Positions 14,066 through 21,293 of a stretch of 21,293 nt of DNA are shown piece by piece (position 1 is the first letter of the stretch; every line of letters begins with the position of its first letter). This DNA comes from Verrucomicrobiota bacterium. GTDB lineage: Bacteria; Verrucomicrobiota; Verrucomicrobiia; Verrucomicrobiales; DEV007. The stretch spans positions 1 to 21,293 of the forward strand of contig JAHDCN010000021.1 in NCBI GenBank assembly GCA_020629815.1. The letters are read 5' to 3'. A program made the translations under genes and the position numbers. Below the pieces are notes generated by a model. The model searched no databases, was not told the origin of the DNA, and worked only from the letters and a program-made list of their open reading frames with translations.

Positions 14066-14404
14066 ATGAAAAATACCATTCTTTTGCTCCTTGTTGCGAT
14101 CCTCATTGTTGGCCTTCTGAATCTGCTTGTTGGATTTGGATTATTTGGGTCTGCAACTCCGAGTTATAAATATCAAGTTCTCAACGCTGCAATGATGGAC
14201 AACGTTGGTTTCACTGCAGTGGCAGAAGAGCAGGGCATCGAGATCGGTGAGGATGGAAAAATCAATTTCCCTAAAGAGTTGGCCGACAAAATCGTGAAAA
14301 CTTCTCTTCTTCCACGAACCATTTCCGAAGTCGAGACTGATGGTTCCTGGGAATTTGTCGCTGTCACAAACGACAACCACTACATCTTCCGAAAGAGAAA
14401 CTAG
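14066..14404 (+). CDS. Small membrane-anchored protein, DUF4177-like C-terminus
   Basis: A 112-residue protein with an N-terminal transmembrane or uncleaved signal segment (about 3-28, very rich in Leu, Val and Ile) and a polar domain. The domain begins YKYQVLN (34-40) and ends with GSWEFVAVTNDNHYIFRKR. That frame recalls small DUF4177-type domains (YEYKVV ... GWELVAV ... YIFKR), but the middle section (AEEQGIEIGEDGKINFPKELADKIV) differs, so the family link is tentative. The start ATG 14066 is followed directly by MKNTILLLL and has no Shine-Dalgarno. Its stop lies 5 nt from the stop of the convergent crcB gene. Function is unknown. Confidence 0.72.
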   Translation: MKNTILLLLVAILIVGLLNLLVGFGLFGSATPSYKYQVLNAAMMDNVGFTAVAEEQGIEIGEDGKINFPKELADKIVKTSLLPRTISEVETDGSWEFVAVTNDNHYIFRKRN

Positions 14405-14409
14405 CGTGG

Positions 14410-14784
14410 CTATCGGGCGATTGAATATCCCGCCCAGACCGCCAACAGGCCTATCACTACGCTGCCGGCTATGTTGCCCAGCGCCATTCCGATTTGTCCG
14501 GAACGCAGTAACTCAAAGCTGTTCCAACCGAAGGTAGAGAAAGTCGTAAAGCTGCCGAGGAATCCGGTGAAGATTCCCATCTTTACTGCGTCGGAAAAAA
14601 GCTGACGATTTTCCGCCAGTCCAGCGAGCCAGCCAAATAACAAACAGCCCAGTACGTTAGCGAGGAAAATTCCCAGCGGAAACGAGTTCGTATCGCCACG
14701 CCATTGATCGGCCCATCGTGCCAGTCCCCAACGGGAAAGAGCGCCGACTGCGCCGCCAATTGCGATCAGGAGTACCGTTTTCAT
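14410..14784 (-). CDS. crcB: Fluoride ion channel CrcB/Fluc
   Basis: A 124-residue inner-membrane protein with four hydrophobic helices, the standard Fluc length. The signatures are GGAVGALSRW (10-19), the conserved Asn43 in ANVLGC (42-47), and GFLGSFTTFSTF (74-85), which carries the phenylalanine-box residues and the sodium-site region. Fluc proteins work as dual-topology homodimers that let fluoride leave the cell. A single copy is consistent with a homodimer. The gene converges with the small membrane-anchored protein gene and is divergent from a Gfo/Idh/MocA gene across 57 bp. I looked for a fluoride riboswitch in that gap and did not see one. Confidence 0.95.
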   Translation of the reverse strand: MKTVLLIAIGGAVGALSRWGLARWADQWRGDTNSFPLGIFLANVLGCLLFGWLAGLAENRQLFSDAVKMGIFTGFLGSFTTFSTFGWNSFELLRSGQIGMALGNIAGSVVIGLLAVWAGYSIAR

Positions 14785-14841
14785 GCAAAAATCATTTCAC
14801 TCGCGTGCTTGCGAAGCGGTTGAATCGGGCTAGTTCTTTTC

Positions 14842-15918
14842 ATGGCAAAAACCGGATACGATTACGCACCCTCCTCCAAAACACTACCACCCGTCGTCGA
14901 AGCTGGCGACTTTGTGTTTTCTGTGACTGGTCTGGACCACGGGCATATCTTTGGCCAAACCAATGGGCTGATCGATGCCGGCGGGACATTGAAATATGTG
15001 TTCGATCCCGATCCGGTAAAGGTGAAGGACTTTCTAGAGCGTTACCCGGATGCGACAGCCGTAGATTCCATCGATGAGATTCTCGGCGACGAAGAAACCC
15101 AATGTGTCGCTTCCGCCAGCGTCCCCTGTGACCGCGGTCCTCTGGGTGTTCAGGTACTGAAAGCCGGGAAGCACTATTTCACCGACAAGTCTCCGTTCAC
15201 TACTTTGGAGCAACTCGAGGATGCAAAGCAAGCGGTCGCGGAAACCGGCAAGCGTTACATGGTTTACTACAGCGAGCGGCTGCACAATGAGTCCTCAATG
15301 AAGGCGACCGAGCTGATTCAGGGTGGCGCTATTGGTGATGTACTCCAGGTGATTAACCTTGCCCCGCATCGCCTCTCCAAAGACGCCCGACCTGAGTGGT
15401 TTTTTGAGAAAGAAAAATACGGTGGAATTCTCACCGATATCGGCTCGCACCAGTTCGAGCAGTTCCTCGCCTTCACCGGAGCAACGGATGGCACGGTCAA
15501 TTTTGCCCGGGTGGAAAATTTCACCGTTCCGGACAAGCCGGGTCTTGAAGATTTTGGGGAAACATCTCTGACCATGAACACCGGAGCTTCCTGCTACTGC
15601 CGGATCGACTGGCTGACGCCGGATGGCTTGCGAGTCTGGGGAGACGGACGGGTATTTGTTGTCGGAACCAAAGGCACGATTGAAATTCGCAAATACATTG
15701 CGTTGGCCCGTCAGGAACCCGGCAACAAGTTGTTCTTAGTGAATGGCGACGAAGAACAGGAAATTGATTGCGACGGCAGCACGGGTTTTCCTTTCTTCGG
15801 CGAAATGATTCTCGATCTACTGAACGGTACCGAAAATGCGATGACACAGGATCACATTTTTAAAGCCGCTGAGCTTTCTATGGTCGCTCAGAAGATGGCG
15901 GACGAAGCTCGAAGCTGA
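14842..15918 (+). CDS. Gfo/Idh/MocA-family oxidoreductase (cytoplasmic)
   Basis: A 358-residue NAD(P)-dependent sugar or polyol oxidoreductase. The nucleotide-binding segment is VTGLDHGHIFGQ (28-39), a variant of the usual GxGxxG seen in a PVC-rich subgroup. The family EKP motif is replaced by DKSPF (115-119), which keeps the catalytic-site Lys116. The C-terminal domain has GGILTDIGSHQFEQF (about 194-208), in which Asp199 and His203 match the conserved DxxxH pair. No signal peptide is present, so it is cytoplasmic. Substrate is not predictable; relatives oxidise sugar hydroxyls, sometimes giving 3-keto sugars, or act on inositols. The second family member follows 60 nt downstream on the same strand, so they may be co-expressed. 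The ATG at 14842 is the only good start. Confidence 0.9.
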   Translation: MAKTGYDYAPSSKTLPPVVEAGDFVFSVTGLDHGHIFGQTNGLIDAGGTLKYVFDPDPVKVKDFLERYPDATAVDSIDEILGDEETQCVASASVPCDRGPLGVQVLKAGKHYFTDKSPFTTLEQLEDAKQAVAETGKRYMVYYSERLHNESSMKATELIQGGAIGDVLQVINLAPHRLSKDARPEWFFEKEKYGGILTDIGSHQFEQFLAFTGATDGTVNFARVENFTVPDKPGLEDFGETSLTMNTGASCYCRIDWLTPDGLRVWGDGRVFVVGTKGTIEIRKYIALARQEPGNKLFLVNGDEEQEIDCDGSTGFPFFGEMILDLLNGTENAMTQDHIFKAAELSMVAQKMADEARS

Positions 15919-15978
15919 TCACGCAGAGTCGTCTACTCTTTCCTTGGTACCTAAGTCTGGCTTGCGCTAGGCTAAGGT

Positions 15979-17310
15979 ATGAAAAAGAGTCGTCGTGAGT
16001 TTGTGCAGTCGGGTTCTGTCCTGGCTACTTCCGCAGCGGTAGCCGCCGCCTTTCCATCCGGGGTTCACTCTCAGGATGAGTCCTCGGAGGAATTGCAGAT
16101 TGCTTTGGTCGGTTGCGGGGGCAGGGGAACCGGGGCAGCTGCTCAGGCTCTGGCGGCCGGTGATAAGCACAAGCTGACTGCGATGGCTGACATCGATGCC
16201 GAGGCTTTGCAGAGGAGCCGGGAAATTCTCGATAAAGGTAGTCGCGCCGATAGCGACGATGATACTTCAAAAGTGGATGTTCCCGCTGAGCGTCAGTTCA
16301 TTGGTCTGGATGCGTACCGCAAGGTGATGGAGCTGGACGATGTGGATGTGGTGATCCTGACCACTCCTCCCGGGTTTCGCCCGTTTCAGTTTGAGGCGGC
16401 GATTCAATCCGGGAAACATGTGTTTATGGAAAAGCCGGTCGCGGTGGATGCGCCGGGAGTTCGCAAAGTGTTGGAGTTTGGAAAGCTGGCGGATGACAAA
16501 GGGCTCAAAGTCGGAGTCGGTCTGAATCGACGACATAGCACGATGCACCAGACGGCCATCGGGAAAATTCACGAAGGGATCATTGGGGACTTGCCTCACA
16601 TTCAGATCTTCAATTGCCGATCCGATGTGAACAAGCGTCAGCAACGTCAGCCTGGCTGGAGTGAACTCGAATTCCAGATTCGGAATTGGTACTATTTCAC
16701 CTGGTTGGCCGGCGACTTCAATGTCGAGCAAAGCGTCCACGAATTCGACGTAGTGCGCTGGATCAAAAAAGAAGCCAACCCGGTCAGTTGCCAGGGGCAA
16801 GGGGGGCGCATCGTTCGCAAGGGCCCGATGAACGGACAGATTTATGACCACTTTAGTGCCGATTTCCAATTTGCCGATGGATCAATGGTCAGCACGCAGC
16901 ACCGTCACATTCCCGGATGCTGGAGTTGGTTTGGCGAAAAAATTCACGGCACCAAAGGCTACGCCGAGCTGGCTTCCAAACAGCGTGGAATGATTCGACT
17001 GCACGGCGAAGAGAATCCGGTCTGGCGGGAAATTGACCGGTCCAATTCCTATCAGTTGGAGCACGATGCCCTGTTCGACGCGATTCGGAATAACACGCCG
17101 CACAACGAAGCGGAGCGCGGTGCCTATTCCACCCTATTCGCGATGATGGATCGGATGGCCGCCTATACCGGTAAGGAAATTACCTGGGAGCAGGCTCTCC
17201 AATCCGAAGAGCAGCTCGCCTTTGATTTTCAGTCATTCGAGGAGGACGCCCCCTTTGGGCCGAATCCCGACATGACCTACGACGAAGCCCTGCCGGGACG
17301 GCGAATTTGA
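15979..17310 (+). CDS. Gfo/Idh/MocA-family oxidoreductase with Tat signal
   Basis: A 443-residue oxidoreductase with a twin-arginine export signal (SRREFVQSG, then SVLATSAAVAAAFP), so it is probably folded with its cofactor in the cytoplasm and exported to the periplasm. The dinucleotide fold has LVGCGGRGTG (43-52) and MADIDAEAL (69-77), and the family motif EKPVAV lies at 151-156. The longer C-terminal part includes SVHEFDVVRW and FADGSMVSTQHRHIPGCW. Exported members with bound NAD(P) are common in Verrucomicrobiota, Planctomycetota and Bacteroidota and are often linked to glycan and glycoside oxidation at C3. It follows the cytoplasmic paralogue by 60 nt and converges on hflC with a 12-nt gap. 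The exact substrate is unknown. Confidence 0.92.
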   Translation: MKKSRREFVQSGSVLATSAAVAAAFPSGVHSQDESSEELQIALVGCGGRGTGAAAQALAAGDKHKLTAMADIDAEALQRSREILDKGSRADSDDDTSKVDVPAERQFIGLDAYRKVMELDDVDVVILTTPPGFRPFQFEAAIQSGKHVFMEKPVAVDAPGVRKVLEFGKLADDKGLKVGVGLNRRHSTMHQTAIGKIHEGIIGDLPHIQIFNCRSDVNKRQQRQPGWSELEFQIRNWYYFTWLAGDFNVEQSVHEFDVVRWIKKEANPVSCQGQGGRIVRKGPMNGQIYDHFSADFQFADGSMVSTQHRHIPGCWSWFGEKIHGTKGYAELASKQRGMIRLHGEENPVWREIDRSNSYQLEHDALFDAIRNNTPHNEAERGAYSTLFAMMDRMAAYTGKEITWEQALQSEEQLAFDFQSFEEDAPFGPNPDMTYDEALPGRRI

Positions 17311-17322
17311 ATAAGCCCGCCC

Positions 17323-18345
17323 TTACTGATTCGGCAAAGCCGGGCGGAAGTTCTGCCGCGGAGCCGGCTTTTTATTTACCGGCTGAACTTCTTTCAGATA
17401 CTGGAACATATCGCTGTCGGTAGACAAAATAACTGTGCTTTCGCCACCCAGCATCTGGTCATACAGCTCCATCGTTCTCAGGAATTGGTAAAACTCTGAA
17501 GCATCCGGTGAAACGTTGTAGGCTTTGGCGTAAATTTCCGTCGCCTTGGCATCCGCTTCCCCCTTCATTGTCTCGACTTCTTTGTAGGCTTCTGACTCGA
17601 TCTTTTTCAGGTCCCGCTCCATATCACCAAGGATCTTGGCGGCTTCGCCGTTCCCCTCGGAACGGAATCGCTCTGCAATTTGCTGACGCTCGGAAATCAT
17701 CCTGTCGTAGATGCGCTCTCGGACACTTTCGTTGTAGTTGATTCGCTTAAATCGAATGTCGAGCAGCTCGATACCAAACTCAGAAAGCTTGTTCTTACTG
17801 GTTTCGAAGATCTCTTTTTCCAGCGAAGTCCGGCCTTTGCGGATGGGGATCAGCGTGCCGATTGCACCGCTCATGTCCGCTTCGGCGAGGTCTTCTGATA
17901 CGGCTGGTTTCCGATCCTTGGTGGACCGAATCACCTCGATCAGCTCGTGCTTGGCAATCGTGTTCCGGGTTTCGGAACCCAGAATATCATCGAGACGGGA
18001 GCGGGCGCTTCGTTCATCGCGAAGCTTCTGGAAGTACTTCAACGGATCGGTAATTTGCCAACGGGCGTAGGTATCGACGATGATGTAGGTTTTGTCCTTG
18101 GTCGGCATCTCGTTGGCGCGACCGTCCCACTCGAGAATGCGCTTTTCGATTTCGTTGACGTTTTGAATAAACGGAATTTTGAATTTCAAACCCGGCTCGG
18201 TGATTGGTTCCCCTTGGGGTTCCCCGAACTGAGTAATGATGACTTGTTTCGTTTCCTGAACGGTGTAGAGCGCTCCGCTTGCCACCAAAAAGATAGCGAA
18301 CAGGATGAGTATTGTCAGGCATCCAAGTGCAGCTGGTTTTTTCAT
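17323..18345 (-). CDS. hflC: HflC, SPFH-domain modulator of FtsH
   Basis: A 340-residue membrane protein: one N-terminal transmembrane helix (about 6-25), an SPFH/band 7 domain beginning YTVQETKQVIITQFGEP (about 27-43) with PGLKFKIPF (51-59), and a long charged coiled-coil. The coiled-coil carries the HflC hallmarks RMISERQQIAERFRSEG, MKGEADAKATEIYAKAY and FYQFLRTMELYD. HflC and HflK form a large cage around the FtsH protease in the inner membrane and control its access to substrates. The start is ATG 18345; a TTG one codon earlier is in frame. The gene follows hflK after 34 nt on the same strand, the usual hflK-hflC order. A segment with several Lys/Asp/Ala (RSTKDRKPAVSEDLAEADMSG) looks like a lineage insertion. 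Confidence 0.95.
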   Translation of the reverse strand: MKKPAALGCLTILILFAIFLVASGALYTVQETKQVIITQFGEPQGEPITEPGLKFKIPFIQNVNEIEKRILEWDGRANEMPTKDKTYIIVDTYARWQITDPLKYFQKLRDERSARSRLDDILGSETRNTIAKHELIEVIRSTKDRKPAVSEDLAEADMSGAIGTLIPIRKGRTSLEKEIFETSKNKLSEFGIELLDIRFKRINYNESVRERIYDRMISERQQIAERFRSEGNGEAAKILGDMERDLKKIESEAYKEVETMKGEADAKATEIYAKAYNVSPDASEFYQFLRTMELYDQMLGGESTVILSTDSDMFQYLKEVQPVNKKPAPRQNFRPALPNQ

Positions 18346-18379
18346 CAAATGTATCAGTTAAATTTTTCGGTCTATCGTG

Positions 18380-19372
18380 TTACTTGGCCATTTGGTTCAC
18401 CGGGTTCAACGGCAACAGTGGCAGGACTTGATTGGCCTTCTCGTCGATGACGATCTTCTTGCCCAGCTGCGGCATAACTCTCTCCATGGTTTCCAGGTAA
18501 ATCCGGCGTCTGGTTACCTCGGGAGCTTTCTGGTATTCGGTAAACAGGGCAGTGAATTTCGCCGCATCCCCCTGTGCTTCGTTGATTCGCTGGGTCGCGT
18601 AACCTTCCGCTTCCGAGATCATCTTTTGGGCTTCACCACTGGCCTTGGGAACCGAGCGGTTGTATTCACCATTCGCCACATTAATCGATTTCTCTTTTTC
18701 CTGCTGGGCCTGATTGACCTCGTTGAACGAACCTTGCACCGGTCTCGGAGGGTTCACATCTTTCAGCTGAACCTGGTCAATAGTCATGCCCATTTCGTAG
18801 AGATCGACGAGCGCCTTCAACTTCTTCTGGGCCTCGGATTCGATTTCCTGCCGTCCGACCGTAATGACTTCGTCAACGGTGCGGTCGCCAACGACCTCGC
18901 GCATGACTGATTCGCTGGCGTCTCGAAGGGTGTCATCCGCATTGCGCACTTTAAAAAGGTATTTCTCCGGCTCGGTAATCCGATATTGAATCACCCATTC
19001 GACCAAAGCGGAATTCAGATCGCCGGTGACCATAGTCTTTTCCTGTTCCATTTCCGAAGAGGAACTCCATTGTTTCGGATTGGTGTTTCCCGGTGTTCCA
19101 AAACCAAACTCCTGTTTCAGCTGCCGGGTTACCGGGACTTTTTCGACGGAGTCGATGCCGAAGGGCACCTTGAAATGCAGTCCGGGCGGCACGGTTTTCA
19201 CATGTTTGCCAAAACGGAGAACGACGCCTTCCTCCTCGGCTTGAATGGTATAAAAAGAGGTTAGCAAGGCCACTACGAGCAACAGGAAGCCTAGAATCCC
19301 GAGCACAAATTTCGCGCTGAACGAGGGTAACTTCAGCTCCACGATCTGGTTTCCCAATTGAAGACGAATCAT
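18380..19372 (-). CDS. hflK: HflK, SPFH-domain modulator of FtsH
   Basis: A 330-residue partner of HflC. One transmembrane helix (about 22-40) is followed by the SPFH/band 7 domain: EEEGVVLRFGKHVKTVPPGLHFKVPFG (about 46-72, split in motifs GVVLRFGK and PPGLHFKVPF), VQLKDVNPPRPVQGSFNEV and the HflK-type SEAEGYATQRINEAQGDAAKF. The C-terminus has RRRIYLETMERVMPQ. The glycine-rich N-terminal extension of proteobacterial HflK is missing, which explains the shorter length. The start is ATG 19372; a GTG at 19390 is possible but adds six residues not expected in the family. trpC lies 65 nt upstream on the same strand, and ftsH is not in the window. Confidence 0.95.
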   Translation of the reverse strand: MIRLQLGNQIVELKLPSFSAKFVLGILGFLLLVVALLTSFYTIQAEEEGVVLRFGKHVKTVPPGLHFKVPFGIDSVEKVPVTRQLKQEFGFGTPGNTNPKQWSSSSEMEQEKTMVTGDLNSALVEWVIQYRITEPEKYLFKVRNADDTLRDASESVMREVVGDRTVDEVITVGRQEIESEAQKKLKALVDLYEMGMTIDQVQLKDVNPPRPVQGSFNEVNQAQQEKEKSINVANGEYNRSVPKASGEAQKMISEAEGYATQRINEAQGDAAKFTALFTEYQKAPEVTRRRIYLETMERVMPQLGKKIVIDEKANQVLPLLPLNPVNQMAK

Positions 19373-19437
19373 AACGGACGACCCTAGCACGAAGCGCGGG
19401 CCGCGGCGTTACAAAATGCGGGAAAGATTCTCGGCAA

Positions 19438-20268
19438 TCAGGTGGCTATGCCCTGCTTGAGTTGAGTCATCAAAGCGGTTTTGTCATCCGCCCGCATCAG
19501 CGATTCACCTACCAGGATCGCATCCGCTCCCCAATCTCTTACCTTCGCGGTGTCTTGTCCGGTAAGAATGCCGCTTTCACTCACCAGAATACAGTCGGGA
19601 CCCACCTCTTCGCTGAGACGCTCGGTAGTGTGCAAATCGACTTCGAAGGTCTTGAGATTGCGATTGTTCACTCCAATGATTTTTGCCTCTGTATCGAGGG
19701 CCCGCTCCATTTCCTCCAGATCATGAACTTCCACCAGAACATCGAGCTGGTAGTTGTGCGCAACGGTAAGGAGATGATTGAGTTCATCCTGTTCCAGTGC
19801 GCCGACGATCAATAGAATCGCATCGGCTCCAGCCACTACGGCTTCGTAAATTTGCACTTCGTGGATAATGAAATCTTTGCGCAACAGCGGAAGACCCACC
19901 TTTTCCCGAATCTTTGCCAGAAAAGACAAGTGCCCTTGAAAGTATTTCTCATCGGTCAGCACAGAGATTGCGCTGGCTCCAGCCTCCTCGTAGCCGACTG
20001 CTACTTTCACCGGATCAAAGTCGGGAGCGATGGTCCCCGCGGAGGGAGAGGCTTTCTTAACCTCGGCGATTACGGCCAGATCCTGCTCGCCATATCCCTC
20101 GCCTGATTCCTGATCTCTCAGGCCGCCGCCAAGCGCGACAAAAAAGGAGCGGAAATTTTCCCGGGCCTGGGCGGAATATTGCAATTTATCCATCCGCGGC
20201 AGCAAGGCTTCCACTTCCTCTTGTTTATCCGCAATGATTTCGTCGAGCTTGTTGCCAAATTTTCGCAT
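19438..20268 (-). CDS. trpC: Indole-3-glycerol phosphate synthase
   Basis: A 276-residue (beta/alpha)8 barrel enzyme of tryptophan synthesis that closes the ring of carboxyphenylaminodeoxyribulose phosphate. It has catalytic Glu69 and Lys71 in AEVKKASPSAG (68-78), Lys131 in RKDFII, Glu180 in EVHDLEEM, Asn201 in GVNNRNLKTF, Ser232 in SESGI and the phosphate loop ILVGESLM (251-258). All catalytic residues are present and the length is normal. The start is ATG 20268; the frame is open to a TTG at 20310, but that adds residues outside the family. It stands apart from other trp genes, as is common outside Proteobacteria, and shares its strand with hflK-hflC 65 nt downstream. It is divergent from tRNA-Gly. 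Confidence 0.97.
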   Translation of the reverse strand: MRKFGNKLDEIIADKQEEVEALLPRMDKLQYSAQARENFRSFFVALGGGLRDQESGEGYGEQDLAVIAEVKKASPSAGTIAPDFDPVKVAVGYEEAGASAISVLTDEKYFQGHLSFLAKIREKVGLPLLRKDFIIHEVQIYEAVVAGADAILLIVGALEQDELNHLLTVAHNYQLDVLVEVHDLEEMERALDTEAKIIGVNNRNLKTFEVDLHTTERLSEEVGPDCILVSESGILTGQDTAKVRDWGADAILVGESLMRADDKTALMTQLKQGIAT

Positions 20269-20303
20269 GAGAATTGGCCACGAATCTATCGCGACCTGCG
20301 TTC

Positions 20304-20348
20304 TTTTCAAAATTTTGTCTTGAAAAAGAGCGCGAAGAATCCAAATTA
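20304..20348 (+). promoter_or_regulatory. Candidate promoter for tRNA-Gly, with inverted repeat
   Basis: Between trpC and the tRNA, TTGAAA (20320-20325) and AAATTA (20343-20348) are 17 nt apart and could be the -35 and -10 elements, giving a start about 30-35 nt before the tRNA. The -35 overlaps the right arm of the inverted repeat TTTTCAA (20304-20310) / TTGAAAA (20320-20326). The -10 match is only moderate, so this is tentative. Confidence 0.35.
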
Positions 20349-20388
20349 GCCGTCCGCTGCCAAATCGATTCGGTTTAGCAACATAAAA

Positions 20389-20463
20389 GCGGGTGTAGCT
20401 CAGGGGTAGAGCGCAACCTTGCCAAGGTTGATGTCGTGAGTTCGAATCTCATCACCCGCTCCA
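20389..20463 (+). tRNA. tRNA-Gly(GCC) with encoded CCA
   Basis: A full cloverleaf can be folded. The acceptor stem GCGGGTG (20389-20395) pairs with CACCCGC (20453-20459). The D-stem is GCTC/GAGC (20398-20401 and 20409-20412). The anticodon stem CAACC/GGTTG encloses loop TTGCCAA, with anticodon GCC at 20421-20423. The T-arm is GTGAG-TTCGAAT-CTCAT, with one G-U pair. The discriminator is U (20460), and the 3' CCA is encoded at 20461-20463. Anticodon GCC reads the glycine codons GGC and GGU. The prmA gene begins 18 nt after the CCA. Confidence 0.97.
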
Positions 20464-20481
20464 TTTTTCCTATTTCAGGTT

Positions 20482-21293
20482 GTGGAAGATACTGTCCTTT
20501 TTCGCTGGTCCAAATTCGTAAGCGACGAGGAAGTGGAAGCACTCGAAAATCGCTTAATCGGTGCAGGGATCATCTATTCGGTCGAACGGCTGGCTCGACG
20601 TAAAAGCCTTCGTGTTTCCTCTTACTCTCCTGAGAAGAAGGAGATGGATGATTTGCAGAGTAGCTTCGGAGGTGGTGTGACCCGAATTCTTCCCGATGAT
20701 TGGCAGCCTGGAGCAGACGATGAACCAGGCCGGGTGATTCGCATTCGCGATCAGCTGATTGTGATGGAATCTGCGGATGAAGCCGTGTGGCGGCAACTGC
20801 AGGAAGAGAATCCGGAGAAAATTGTGCTGAGTTTTCCACCGCAATTGGCCTTCGGCACAGGTGGGCATCCTACGACCGCAAATTGTCTGCGCTTATTGGT
20901 GGACCACATCAAAACTCTGCCGAAATCAGCGCCGTGGAGCCTTCTCGATCTTGGTTGTGGAACCGGGATTTTCGCGATTGCGGCTGCAAAGCTGGGGGGC
21001 GAAAACATCGTCGCTATCGAATTGGACAGTCTCGCCGTAAATTGTGCCCGTGAAAACGCTGAACGTCATGGCGTGGCGGATCAAATTACCTTTATCGAAG
21101 GCGATGCGATTGCCTATGTAAAACAGGCACCCGAGCAATTTACTGTGGTCGCAGCCAATCTCTTCAGCGATTTGCTACTGGAATCGATGCCGCATTTTCC
21201 CGCTGTGATGAAGCAGACAGATCATGCTCTCATCCTGTCCGGTTTCCTCACCACTCAGGCCAAAGAGGTGGTCGAAAGTTCTCGAAAACACGG
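20482..21293 (+). CDS. prmA: Ribosomal protein L11 methyltransferase, 3' end outside the window
   Basis: The frame runs from GTG 20482 to the window end without a stop (270 codons plus 2 nt), so the gene is partial at its 3' end. PrmA methylates lysines and the N-terminus of ribosomal protein L11 using S-adenosylmethionine. Visible motifs are PPQLAFGTGGHPTT (119-132), where most relatives have GTGTHPTT; the SAM-binding LLDLGCGTGIFAIAAAKLG (154-172), then VAIELD; and AANLFSDLL (224-232), the counterpart of the catalytic-loop ANI/NLL motif. The N-terminal substrate-binding domain (1-100) is short and divergent, as usual for PrmA. With a typical family length near 290-300, only about 20-30 residues are missing. 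The GTG start is preceded by a weak AGG and lies 18 nt after tRNA-Gly, so both may share a transcript. Confidence 0.93.
   Translation, partial: MEDTVLFRWSKFVSDEEVEALENRLIGAGIIYSVERLARRKSLRVSSYSPEKKEMDDLQSSFGGGVTRILPDDWQPGADDEPGRVIRIRDQLIVMESADEAVWRQLQEENPEKIVLSFPPQLAFGTGGHPTTANCLRLLVDHIKTLPKSAPWSLLDLGCGTGIFAIAAAKLGGENIVAIELDSLAVNCARENAERHGVADQITFIEGDAIAYVKQAPEQFTVVAANLFSDLLLESMPHFPAVMKQTDHALILSGFLTTQAKEVVESSRKH

Noticed and set aside
14785..14841. Fluoride riboswitch upstream of crcB
   Set aside because: The 57-bp gap read on the - strand lacks the conserved GG-GATGG-type core and pseudoknot pairing; only a short GCTT-GCG-AAGC stem is present.
16267..16869. 200-codon open frame antisense to the Tat-exported oxidoreductase
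   Set aside because: It lies inside a gene with clear family motifs and its translation shows no recognisable features.
17317..17347. CCGCCC/GGGCGG stem between the second oxidoreductase and hflC as a terminator
   Set aside because: The right arm is inside hflC, the loop is long (19 nt) and there is no T-run after it.
1..21293. CRISPR arrays, insertion sequences, integrases or phage genes
   Set aside because: No regularly spaced repeats, transposase-like frames or terminal inverted repeats were seen in the window.

Overview
The window looks like chromosomal DNA of a Verrucomicrobiota bacterium, probably of the Opitutae/Puniceicoccales type. This is inferred from gene content: a secreted azurin-like protein with a C-terminal domain typical of PVC-group proteins, a secreted beta-propeller fused to a DUF1080 (3-keto-disaccharide hydrolase) domain, two Gfo/Idh/MocA oxidoreductases (one with a Tat signal), and an archaeal/eukaryotic-type prolyl-tRNA synthetase. 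Nearly every start codon lacks a recognisable Shine-Dalgarno sequence. I see no rRNA, CRISPR array, insertion sequence or phage gene, and no gene-free stretch over 300 bases.

Left end (1-2879, + strand): a CelD/BcsL-type GNAT acyltransferase, a stand-alone acyl carrier protein and a flavin-dependent halogenase-like monooxygenase. The last two are 4 nt apart. This looks like the edge of a specialised acyl or polyene pathway that may continue beyond base 1. Next (2912-6124, - strand): a two-gene secreted operon of azurin-like cupredoxin followed by propeller-DUF1080 protein. Divergent from it (6287-8267, + strand) is an OmpR/PhoB-type response regulator with a PhoR-like histidine kinase. The shared 162-bp intergenic region carries a perfect 7-2-7 inverted repeat.

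Middle (8264-14404): a MOSC protein (- strand) is divergent from proS (+ strand). Downstream of proS come three unrecognised, overlapping or tightly spaced genes, two of them with signal peptides. Then comes a type I secretion-like ABC exporter whose ATPase has lost the signature, catalytic Glu and H-loop His, and a small membrane-anchored protein.

Right part (14410-21293): crcB fluoride channel (- strand), the two Gfo/Idh/MocA genes (+ strand), hflK-hflC behind trpC (- strand), then tRNA-Gly(GCC) with encoded CCA and, 18 nt later, a prmA gene cut by the window end. Most of this is housekeeping. The accessory interest lies in the ACP/halogenase-like module, the copper/propeller/keto-sugar operon, the orphan genes behind proS and the catalytically degenerate exporter.
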